In this document: positions 31,274 to 41,713 of the stretch, one piece after another
How positions within the stretch are numbered: the stretch's first letter is position 1
How the letters are laid out: each line of letters begins with the position of its first letter
Program-made: the position numbers and the translations under genes
Assembly: GCA_023213395.1 (NCBI GenBank)
Contig: CM041465.1
Coordinates: 109,747,741 to 109,811,740 of the forward strand
Origin: Cycas panzhihuaensis
Lineage: Eukaryota > Cycadophyta
Length of the DNA stretch: 64,000 bases
Direction: 5' to 3'
The notes under the pieces: model-generated
Seen by the model: the letters and a program-made list of their open reading frames with translations, nothing else
Databases searched by the model: none
What the model was told of the DNA's origin: nothing

Positions 31274-33960
31274 TGTTTCCTGGTTTCTGGGAATGGATAC
31301 AGAGTTATCGACTCAGGCAAGTATAGGTATGCTCCTCACCTTGTCATTACTTTCTTTTGAGATGAGTGTATGCTTGCATGTTGTGATCTCGTAGATGATC
31401 TTGTCGTCATCTACACTTATTCAACCTATGACGACTATAGCGGGGGCACATTCCCAGTGAGTGTGGCACCCTGGTGGCTATTCCACTTCTCGCATTCTGC
31501 CCTACTCACTTCGAGATCCATTTGGCTCATGTCACCCCTACCCGTGTGATGACCCGTCATTGTTTGGTTGACTTGTCACTTCTTTTGAGTCCTATTTTTA
31601 CTCTTCTTGACTCATCTGTTGGCTTGTCTGCCCTTGGGTAGGTGTCTCAGCCCCTCATCAACTTCCTTAGTCATTGGCCCATAGCCCAGGCTAGCTGACT
31701 GGGCTAGATTTAGCCCTCGGTCACGTACCGCTGTAAATATCGTAGTACCACCGCAAATTTCGTGGTACCATGAAATTTGCGGCAGGATGACTGTTTAAGT
31801 TTGTTTTAAAAAAATCTGCCATGGTAATTTCGCATTTATTGTGAAATAGCCATGTGTTTAAAGGATCGACTCACCGCCAGTTGTGCCCTAATCACTTGTT
31901 TAGGGTTTAGGCTAGGTATTTAAGTCATCTCTAAATCATTTTAGGATCTTTTGCTCAATTTTTGAATGTTTCTCAAGGAAAATACCATGTGCTCTGCTAT
32001 TCCCTACTGCTACAGGACCTGCACCTCTCTTCTAACAACCAGCTATCCTTTGGTATGGCTAGGACATCTTCCTAGCCCTTCACACGCCTTAGAGAGGGCC
32101 CCTTTGGAGAGATCTCAGCATTTCCTTACTCAGGCAGCCATCAAGCATCCTCAAAGTGCAGGTGTTTCCTTCAAACTCATTAGTAGGGGTTCCAAACCTG
32201 CTGTTCCATAGCTCTTTGGTAGATTTCTCAACCTTCTTTCAGTAGCTCTTGATTGAGGCAAAAGCCTCCTCTCTCTTCCCCAGGTATTTATTGGTTTAAG
32301 TTACTTCCTTATCCAATTTATGCCTTGTTTTGCATGTCATCTCTAGTTCTTCTTGGTTTACTCTTTGAAGGTTATTTTGTCTTACTTTAGGCTATCCTTT
32401 CCCTACCATTAGGGCCTCCTTTCCTACGTTTCTTGCTCAAAGTAGTGGCAAAGAGGGGTTACATAGGGTTTGGGTGAGAGCTGGGTGGATTCTGCACCAC
32501 CTTCCACACTCCTCATGTGGCTCTTTACCCCCCAAGCCTTCCCTTTTGCTCTGTACTGCTCTTAGTAATCAAACAAGGGTTTGTTTGGCTATTTTCAACC
32601 ACTGTAATCAGCGCTGTCATGTGTTGTAGTGCTAGTTTGGAGGCTTCCACCTTGATCCGGGCAACTCACATAAGCCCCAGCTACTTGTCCCTTGCCCAAC
32701 TTCTTACCCGGTAACCTGGTTTGTTTCTCATAGCATCTTGGTTTGTTGTAGATCCTTTTGGGCCTATTTTTGACCCTCACTACCTTGTGGCTTCTTGAGA
32801 GAGGGTAGGGTTGTTCCTTCTGATAGGTGGGCCACTCCGAGGCTTACCGGTTACTCTTCATTTATTTTGGTTGTGTTTCCTTTACAGTTTATCATCGAGA
32901 TATTGAATACTGACGTGCATGTATTTAAGTTTACGCTTGTCTCATATATATATGTATTGTTAGGATTTTATATTGTATGCTAGCACCCTTTCTCTGGGAA
33001 GGGGGATACTTTCATTTACTTACAGGTACATAGAGGATGCAAAGGATCCGTTCCTTTTCCCTCTCTTGCGGGTAAGTGCTCCTATTTGTGTTTTACTTTA
33101 GTATTTCACTTGTTGCTAGCATTTTATTCCTTCCTTTCTTTTCTTAGTGCTTTAGTACCGCTTTTGGGGAAGGAAAGGAAGCCCTACTTTCTGGTCTACT
33201 ACAACTCTTCACATTCATCGTGCTTTGTGGAGCAACTTCGGGTACCTCTTGGGAATGTCGCCATTTCAGCACACCTCCATTCCGGGTACACACTCTCGCT
33301 CCACTTCACCACTTTTATTTTCCTTTTGAGTTCTTTTTACATAGTAGTAATTAGCTCACCAGAAAGAGAAAGGAAAACCAACCCCTGTCTTGGTTTATAC
33401 TTTGTTTACTTTATCGCTTACATTTTATTTGTTATAGGAAAAGGTCTTAGGAAGCCTTCCCTTTCACCTTTTCCCCCTTTTTGCCTTGCAAACTTCCCTC
33501 TTGCTTTGTCCACTTACCTTGCTTGGTTAAGTTTGCTTGCACACATCATAGCTTTTCCTTTTGGATATTTCCTTTATGCTCCCTCTCGATTTTCTGCCTA
33601 GCTGGGTAACCGAGCGGATCCCATTCGTAGGCCATCTACTTGCCTACCTTCTTCTCATTTCCCTTTGCTCTAGGGAAACCCCTTGAAGGGTTCTCTCCTT
33701 CCCCTTCTGGCCATCCAAAGGTGGGAGGATCCTTCCCTTAGGTCAACTTAGGCTAACCCTACACCTCTTATCCTCTTATTTGAAGTGGGGAACCACTCCC
33801 AGGTAGCTAGATTCTATTTGCAGGTCCCAAACTTATGCTCTGGCGCATAGGGCATCCTACATGGTATTTGCCCTACTTATAGGTCTTTTTCTCAATTGTG
33901 CCATCCAGTGTCCTTACTACTCCTACTCAATTAAGTAGTTATCCTGTAGACGTGCATCCA
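31274..33960 (+). mobile_element. 3' LTR of G (LTR-a, 2687 bp)
   Basis: TG at 31274 (TGTTTCCTGGTTTCTGGGAATGG) and CA at 33959-33960 (..CGTGCATCCA). It is inserted in the PMD exon of F: the flank CTCACTGTGACTGAC continues the reading frame seen in G (LTLTDY). Its 5' partner is not in the window. It contains a telo-box (TTAGGGTTT, 31900-31908) just upstream of TATTTAAG (31917). It is inverted relative to the solo LTR at 41714. Confidence 0.9.
31900..31924 (+). promoter_or_regulatory. Telo-box plus TATA-like box in LTR-a
   Basis: TTAGGGTTTAGG (reverse of AAACCCTAA, the plant telo-box) is followed 9 bp later by TATTTAAG. The same pair is found in the solo LTR (43800-43824, minus). In A, E1 sits between the two boxes. 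Confidence 0.45.
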
Positions 33961-35040
33961 CTCACTGTGACTGACTACACGCTAGACCCCTACCAGTTGA
34001 CAAGATGGGATAGCGACGTGGAGGCAGGAGTGGTAGGGGCTACCCTTAGAGATGACGACGGTGGCAACAGGGGAAGATAGAGGAGATGGGGCTAGTCCAT
34101 CGTGAGCTGTAGATGAGGTAGGGCCATCAGGGACTACCGAGGAGATGAGGGGGCCTGTGACACGAGCCCAGAGACTGAGGATCATAGAGAGACCCAGAGG
34201 CGCTCCACCAAAGATAGGGAGGGACACAGACTCTAGCGGTGGAGGCGATCCACAGAGGAGGTGCGAGGAGGAGGCACCAGGAGCTGGTGGAGAGCCAGGG
34301 GAAGAGGCCATTGCACAAGTAGAGGAGCTAGTGGTCGCAGCAGGTGAGGCTCTACCTTCCTCACTATTTGATAGCCAGATGTATTGTATTATTTAGTTTT
34401 GATTTGATATCTACATAGATATGTACTAACAAATGACATGGTGGGTTTACAGGTACCATAGAGATCTAATGACTAGTTGAGGCCATGGTGAGGGAGATGT
34501 TCCCTCGTATATGCAAAGGCGACCACCCATCCAGTGGAGGATGCACCTAGATCGGCAGGTGCCTACATGGCAGCGTTCACCCCACTGGCGAGGGCGAGGG
34601 ACGTATGGGTTACAGAGTCCCAGGAGCACGTGGCATTGAGGGGACAGTTGCAGCGAGAGCTAGACGAGGCTTAGAGCGAGCAGGACATCCCACGGAGTCG
34701 CGTACAGACTCTAGAGGCTCAGGGAGGAGCCAGAGAGGATATGGGAAGCCATATCTGGGTAGCGGTCCTAGAGGAGTGTCTCCGATGAGTGGAGAGCGAG
34801 AGGGATCGTATTCAGGCCCGATACAATCAGCTGGTAGACCAGATGGCATTGAGGTCAAGCTGGAGCAGGACTTATACCCACACAACGACGATGACCCCGA
34901 GGAGGCCCCGCGATGAAGGGAGCATGGCAGGGAGCTCATGGAGGCCTAGGAGGAGCCTCAGAGGGATGTGTTCCCTAGGAGATGGATTACACTGACCAGG
35001 AGATGGTGCCCTAGGAGGAGGGCAATAGTAGTGTGGAGTA
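33961..35040 (+). pseudogene. C-terminal half of the antisense PMD ORF, element F (copy B)
   Basis: Same content as 1022-2098. It is cut on the left by the LTR of G exactly at LTLTDY-equivalent codons. A GT-AG intron is present (34344-34452, 109 bp). The charged helix MESERDRIQARYNQLVDQM is open at 34789. Small differences from A cluster at CAG motifs (for example 34200-34275 against 1260-1335). Confidence 0.65.
34344..34452 (+). other. GT-AG intron in the PMD ORF (B)
   Basis: GTGAGG donor and TTTACAG acceptor, identical borders to the A copy. Confidence 0.6.
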
Positions 35041-35664
35041 TATGCATTATATTTAATTTTTGACAGGGGAAAGCATGGGCCTCCAGGGGGTCATATATAT
35101 AGAGTCATATGATTGTACCCCCCTGCAAGGACACCAGCTTCCCAGATGTATGATATGACATATGATTTTGATGTATATATATAAATGGGGTAATTGGTGC
35201 CCCATTTTGACACGTATGATGTGTATATGATGTGTGATGGGTGATATGCATGTTTTGTATTTTATTATGATGGTTGTTTGAGATGCATGTATTTCCTTTC
35301 ATGCATGGCTATATACCTAACAAGAGCACACATAACCACCATGAGTAGATGTGATAGACACATGTGGGATTAGGAAATAGGGCTACACGTACGTCCATGG
35401 AGGAGCATAGCAGGATATACGAAGAAAACACCAAGCGAGAGGGGGAGTAATAATACTCCAAAGCATCGTCCTAACTGGGGGATACCCAAATAGGAGGACA
35501 AGGTCCCACAAGAAATAGGAACACGAGTTCCGTGGGAGGAACCAAAAAGAAATGGAAGAGGCCATCCTAAGTTGTCATTCCACTAGTGGCTGGGAGAAAT
35601 GGGGACAACTTAAGATGGTAGTTTAGACTCATTTTGGAGTGTGGCGAAGGGATTACCGAGAGAG
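35041..35664. other. Conserved IN-PMD non-coding block (B), one hairpin
   Basis: As 2099-2722. The hairpin is at 35562-35618. B has an extra short repeat unit (TGTGTATATGATG near 35220) compared with A. Confidence 0.6.
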
Positions 35665-36902
35665 TCATGCATAAAATTTCTTGAGGAATTTTCCATTGAC
35701 TGCCTTCTCAAATTCTAGACCTTCTAAGGTGGCGATCCTATAAGCGCCATTATCAGGGCTCTCAAGAATGATGAAAGGACCGACCTATTTAGGCCCAAAT
35801 TTGGTTAGGCGATCATAGAGGTATTCTAACTTAAGGATGTAGTCCCTAGGGCATAAAGGAAGGGCACGAAGATGCTTGTTGTGAGTCCTTTATGAATGGA
35901 CTTTCAAAGTGAGGTTTGCTTGGTAATCCATCAAGTGTCTCTCATCTAGAGCCTCAAGATATAGGAGACCAGCCTGGTGGATAGACTCCTCATCGATAAG
36001 ACCTCTAAGGGAGACTCATAGAGAGGGGATCTCCACTTCTAGTGGGAGTACTGCCTCAGTTCCGTAGACTAAGGAAAATGGTGTCATTCCAGTAGCCATA
36101 CGGATAGAAGTGCGATAGGCCCACAGGGCGGAAGGGAGTTGGAGGTGCCAATCTCTTTGAGATTGCACAATAATTTTCTTTAGAATGTTAATAAGGGTTT
36201 TATTAAATGATTCAACTTGTTTGTTTGCTTAGGGGTAATAAGGAGATGAGGTCTTATGAGAAATCTTGAATTTCTTGCAAAGCTCATCCATCTCCTTGTT
36301 ACAAAAGGGGGTTCCATTGTCTGTGATCAAGACGTCCGGAATCCCAAAATGGCAAACAATGTGCTAGTAGATGAAGGTGGCTATCATCTTGCCAGGCATA
36401 GTAGACAGAGGGATTACCTCTGCCCATTTGGTAAAGTACTTCATGGCAGTCAAGATGTACTTGTGCTGCACCAAAGAAGGTAGTGATATAGCACTAACGA
36501 GGTCTAAACCCCATTGAGAAAAGGGCCATGGAGATACGATAGGGTAAAGGGCCTCGAAAGGTACATGAGAGATGTTGGCATGCTCTTGGCACCGTCGACA
36601 TCTCAAAGTGTAGGCATGGGCATCCTTGAAAAGGGATGGCTAATAATAGCCCATGAGGAGGATCCTTTGGGCTATGGATTAGCCCCCAAAGTGGCCCCCA
36701 TAAATGCCATGATGGCATTCGCAGAGTGTTTGATCTACTCGTCTGAAGTGACACAGCAAAGAAGGATCCCATCAAAGGATCTTTTGTACAACACTTCATC
36801 TCTAAGGAAGTATTGTCTGGCAGTGGCACGGATGCGCGATCTAACTTTGTTGCTAGCTTGCGGTATTCTTCTTTGAGTCGACATCGCACAATGTCACCAT
36901 AC
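35665..36902 (-). pseudogene. Integrase (B)
   Basis: Same domain order and same defects as the A copy (stop at 35665-35667 as terminator; TAA before the catalytic Glu box, which is kept as KQVESFNKTL; LITDNGTPF intact). The HHCC zinc region ends in CRRCQEHAN near 36580. Frame 36494-37396 fuses RNase H with a shifted integrase frame because of a short indel near 36860 (CAG-rich in A, altered in B), so its last ~110 residues are not native. Confidence 0.9.
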
Positions 36903-37402
36903 CACTCACTATCAGTGAGTGGATAAGGACAGGTGCCCTGGATGGTAAGGATAGACTCATCATGGAGAGAGTCATCAATGGGAACGAGGGACGTGTTGGG
37001 AATGGAGGCATTGGCTAGATGCTCTGCCACTATCATTCCTTTTTTCGACTTTCTGTTAATGATTTGAAGGTCGAACTCTTGAAGCAAGATAGCCCAATGG
37101 CCTGTCCTACCTGTCAAGTCCGAACGAGTAAGCAAATAATGCAAGGGATCAAACTGGATGATCACCTTTGTAGTATTACCAAGCAAGTAATGTTGGAACT
37201 TCTTGGTCACGTAGACCAAGGAAAGACATTCCTTCTTGGTAGGGGGATAATTAAGTTCAGTAGCCACGAGTGTATAACTAATAAAATAGATCGCTCTCTC
37301 GACCCTTAAGTCATCCTCCTGAGCCAGCATAGTGCCAAGGGATCTGCTGGTCGAGGTATAAAGGATGAAGGGCCTATCGAAGCTAGGGGCCACCAATGTA
37401 GG
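36903..37402 (-). pseudogene. Retroviral-type RNase H (gRNH) domain (B)
   Basis: TELNYPPTKKECLSL, YLLTRSDLTGRTGHW and VAEHLANA are as in A. The first motif reads FILYTSTSRSLGTML because of a local indel, against FILYTSATDESLGTML in A. The catalytic Asp of the first motif is absent in both copies. Confidence 0.85.
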
Positions 37403-38222
37403 AGTGGAAGCGAGGGCTTCCTTGAGTCCTACAAATGCTTATTGGGTCTTGTCAGACCAAACAAAGGGGGCTCCTTTTAATAGCTTTGTAAGGGGTTTGG
37501 CGTTTATGGCTAAGTCTATCAAAAAGCGCCCAAGAAAACTGAGCCTGCCTAGAAACGACTTGATTTGTCATTGGGTTCTAGGAGGCGGCATGTCAAGGAT
37601 TACCTTGACTTTATCTGGATCGATCTGGATCCCTTATTTTGACACAAGGAAACCCAGGAGTTTGTCTAAGGTGACAGCAAACACGCATTTAAGAAGTTTG
37701 AGACTAACATGATACTTGTAGCATCAGGTAAAGATAGCCCGCAAGTCGAAAGGATGATAAGCTCTACTATGCAAGAGACCCATCATATCGTCCATAAAGA
37801 CCTCCAACGTGTTGTTAATGAGGTCATGGAAAATAAAATACATAGTCCTCTGGTATGTGGCTCCTGCATTTTTAAGACTGAAGGGCCTTGCCTTATAGGC
37901 AAAGGTACCCCACGGGGTGGTGAAGGCCATCTTGTGGCGATCTTCAGGAGATATCTAGATCTGATTATAGCTAGAGAAGTCATCCATTAAGGACATAACT
38001 TCAAATATAGTAGTTCGATTGATTATTTGATCGATAAAGGGGAGTGGGAAGTTATCTTTGGGACATGCATTGTTAATATCGGGAAAACCAACATATATCC
38101 AGATGGTCCCATTCTTCTTGGCAATAAGGACGATGTTCGATACCCATTTAGGGTAATCGATGGAAGTGATAAGTCTTGCATCCAAGAGTTTCTCAACCTC
38201 CATCTTGATGGCAGTTGAAAGT
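37403..38222 (-). pseudogene. Reverse transcriptase (B)
   Basis: FMDD codons are at 37787-37798. Upstream blocks LLDARLITSIDYPKW, NNACPKDNFPLP and SLMDDFSSYNQI (37955-38203) match A nearly exactly, with Ile/Val and Thr/Met-type single changes. A frame change separates the fingers from the palm. Inactive. Confidence 0.9.
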
Positions 38223-39224
38223 TTAGGATGGAAGGGACACTACTTCTGGTGCACAGGGTAGGCGCCAGGAATAGTTGTAAGGTTGTGGGTGATAATGGAG
38301 GGGTCAATTCCCTTCATGTTAGAGTAGTCCCACGTGAAAACATCCCAGAATTCTTAGAACAAAAGGGAGTATTCCCTTACTTCATCAGGGGTATATTCTG
38401 CTCCTACCTTAATGGCCTTAGCCGAGGCGAGGACTATGTCCTGAGTTTCCCCCATACACATGGTGTTCTCCTCCTCAAAATAGAGGGGGTTAAGGTTGAT
38501 AGGAGGAGACATAATAGAGGATGGGATTAGGTCAGCTAATGTAGACCCAATCGCTAGGACCTTCTGGTGGCTAAGCTTATGGTGACCAGGAGGTAAATTG
38601 GGCATGGAGCCCGCTAAGTGCTCCAGCAAGGCCTCATCGTCTTCGAAGTAATCCACCCCATGGATGACTTGACTTTGAATGGACGAGGTGCGGGATGGAA
38701 TAGGAGCAAGAGAACCAGGATGACTTACAAGTTGCTCAACATCCCTAAGGGACTCTAAGGTATAGTCAAGGAGAGACCCCTCGTAAGAGGCAGGAGGGAA
38801 AACCTCGATGCCATCACGTGTGAAAGGTGATGGAAGGGAAGAGCCAGGGGTCTGATAGTCAACACATGCAATGACATGTGACACGAGAGAGTGATTGGGC
38901 TCTTCGACAAGAGGGATCCTAGGTTGAGACCTAGAACGAGAAGAATGCCCTCCACTAGCGCGAAGGAAGGAAACTGGGTGAATGAGGTCCTCATCCTCAC
39001 TATGGGACACGTCATCGCTAAACATGGTGAGGTACCCATAGCTTCCAATGCTGATAGGGGTAAAACGAGTTAGGCTCAAATAAGAAGATGTGGGATCTTC
39101 TTCATGGCTAGAAGGATCGGGAATACCAATGGAGCAAGCCGAGGTGTGAGTAGAAGGGCCTTTACTTTCCTTTGTATGGCCATGGCTTGCTTGAGTGGAT
39201 GGTCTAGTTTGTTTCATGAGCAGT
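38223..39224 (-). pseudogene. PR-RT spacer (B)
   Basis: In this copy the frame stays open from the protease through the spacer (38354-39421, 355 codons), which shows that PR and the acidic spacer are one polyprotein. The A copy is split at 6020 by a short indel (GCGAAGGAAGG..). It contains HGVDYFEDDEALLEHLAG. Confidence 0.75.
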
Positions 39225-39720
39225 CGCTCGCGGGAGACAACTCTCATTTTCCCATTATGGATAAACTTAAGTTGCCCCCAACGGGTGGAACACACGGCTC
39301 CCATTTGGTCAAGCCATGGTTGACCCAGGAGGAGGTTGTAATCAACATCCACATCGAGGACAACGATGTTAGCAAGGACGGTCTTATCCCTGAGGGTGAG
39401 AGGTATCGAGACAAACCCCAAGGGAGTCTTCTCGCTACCATCATAGCCTTGACATCACCATGGAATGGGTTCCAAGGTAGAAATACCAAGCTCTTTCATA
39501 ACGTGCAAGGGCATAGCATTAACGAAAGAACCGTTGTCCACGATGATCCTTCGCAAGGTACAATCAGGTGTGTCTATGGTAACGGTGAAAAGGAAGTTCC
39601 ATTGGCAATCCCTTCCACTGGCTGAGGGAAGATCTTCAGGATCAAGAGAGATGATGGGCTGCCAGCTTTGGGCTATGCCCAAAGCATGAATAAGCACGTC
39701 ATTTAACTCTAAAGCTTCCA
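39225..39720 (-). pseudogene. Aspartic protease (B)
   Basis: IIVDNGSFVNAMPLHVMKEL (active-site codons 39527-39538), then GFVSIPLTLRDKTVLANIVV and LDVDVDYNLLLGQPWLDQMG. The frame preceding the active site (FLFTVTIDTPDCTLRR) is intact here but damaged in A at 6610-6625. Confidence 0.82.
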
Positions 39721-41708
39721 AGAGGAGCGTTCATTGCTCAGGATAGCTTTTCAAGATGTCCACGATAGACATCCCAGTGGCCATGGTGTGAAGCTCTTCA
39801 ACTATGGAAAATGGCTTACCTCTCCCTGTGGGTTAGGTAAGGGCTCTCTTAAAGTCAAATCGACTAGGGCAGACAGGAATGTTCTGAGGAAGCGAAGGTA
39901 TTTCTTAAGGAATGGCTTCTGGAGGAGGATCAAGGTGTGATGTAGATGTAGAGGCACCAGCTGCCTCTTTCGTGGCCTGAGACTGAGTTAAGGCATAAAG
40001 GGGAGTGGACTCAAGCATTTGAATTACATTCTTTCCCTTGTCACGAGATCGCGAAGGTAAAGGAGTGCAGCGATCAGGGGAACGCGAGGAGGACGATGAA
40101 TCTCACGCACCCTTCCCTCTACTGTGCGAAGGGCGAGAATTAGAGGATCTACCCCAGTTTTGGTTGTTTCTTTGCTGAGTATTGCAATCACACTCCCCAT
40201 GTCTAGGGAACGGATCCCTATGGATGGGTTGATCAAGATTGGGCCTCGAGGCCCATCTGGGAGATGAATCACATTGTGGTGCATCACGAGGGTGTTGCAC
40301 CCGAAAACATGAGTCATCATGGAAGCACTCCCCGTGGACAGAGCACCATTTCTTCTCAAGCAAAGGATTGGCTTTCCTTGCATGAAAAGGTTAGGTACTA
40401 CCCCCTTTGGGGGGAGTAGCTTAAGAAGCCTACTGAATTTATTTGTTGGAAGTTAGCAATGAAGGGGCTTGGAGTTTAAGCTCCTTCATCATACACTCGA
40501 ATGAGCATATGGCAGAAGTAAGGGGGTCTAAGGTCTTCTCAGTTGAGTGAGGAGTAAACCTGGTGGGTTGTGAAGGTTTAGTTTCCTTAGTTGAGGGAGG
40601 TGCCTCACGGCATTGTGAGGGCTTAAGAGGCCTTTTGAGTCTGACTTGGATCTCAATAGCCTCTAACACTAAGCACTTTGTGATCGCGGAGTCACACGTG
40701 GTTACCCCCATTTTAAGGACTTCTACATATACTTTGGGGTGAATTGTATTAACGAAAAGATCCCTCTTCAACTCTTCGGGCAACGTGGCCTTAATAGAGT
40801 GAACAAGGTCATGGAATCGTCTCACAAAGTCATGATTCATTTCATCGTGACCTTGTTTAAGCGATAAAAGGGATTTTATTCCGCTTCCAAATGGACAGGC
40901 TACATCAAAGTAGTTGATGAATTCATCCACTAATTGCTGGAATGAAAAGATAGAGTGGGCAAGGAGGCGATAAAACCACTTAAGGGCATCACCCTGTAAA
41001 GATCGTAGAAATAACTTTATCAATATGTGGTCATAAGCCCAGTAATCTATACATGCCATAGAAAAACTATGCACATGTTCTGTTGGGTCTTATGAGGAAG
41101 TTCCGTCAAATTTAGGAACTTCGAGAGGATGAGGCGGCAGATTAGTTCTTAATGCCTCGATAGATAGTGGTGTTGATCTATAGTCCATGAAGGGATGTGC
41201 CCTTGCCTAGATTGTAGGATCAATGAATGATGTAGCAGGTAGTGAATAAGGAATGGATAGGGGTGGCAAACCCATCCCTCCTTGAGGAAATGCCCCTTGC
41301 TAGAAGGGGGCTTGAGGATAAGCACCTTAAAAGGGAGTTGGGTTCCCTTGCAAAGGCGCAGCATAAGGGGCTATGCTAAATGGTGGAAAGGAAGGGTGTG
41401 GAATTGGGTTTTACCCATATGGGCCACACAGAGGCGGCAATCCCATATGAGTGTAGTAGGTCCACCCCATAAGATGGGAGGTGGTTCCCTTTACCCTGCC
41501 CACAAGGTTGAGAAGCGTAACCTGGGGGTATGTAAAAGGAAGGACCAATAGGTTAGTTTTAGGAATATGTGGGAGCGAGTCCAACGCGACTAGCGACTGA
41601 AGAGTTAGTAGGACCAATAGGCCTACTAGGGAATGCATGTGCCACATTAGGGGATGACGCGTTAGCCTGACTAGGAAAGGGTATGCTAACCCCCAACTAA
41701 GGGAAAGA
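39721..41708 (-). pseudogene. gag, 3' part (B/F)
   Basis: The capsid core is open for 211 codons (40439-41074): SMACIDYWAYDHILIKLFLR, SLQGDALKWFYRLLAHSIFS, SLKQGHDEMNHDFVRRFHDL and CLVLEAIEIQVRLKRPLKPS. The zinc-knuckle region WCSVHGECFHDDSCF is at about 40310-40360. It continues to the left border of the solo LTR at MSFPQLGV (41708). Stop TAA in SS-DPTEHVHSF. Confidence 0.88.
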
Positions 41709-41713
41709 CATAC
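41709..41713. repeat. Target-site duplication CATAC, left
   Basis: Direct 5-bp duplication with 44449-44453. Removing LTR plus one copy restores a continuous gag sequence (..CGTGGTATGTCTTTCCC.., compare D at 63530-63545). Confidence 0.92.

Noticed and set aside
31897-31911. Telomeric repeat tract (TTTAGGG)
   Set aside because: Only about two units, inside an LTR promoter; better explained as a telo-box.
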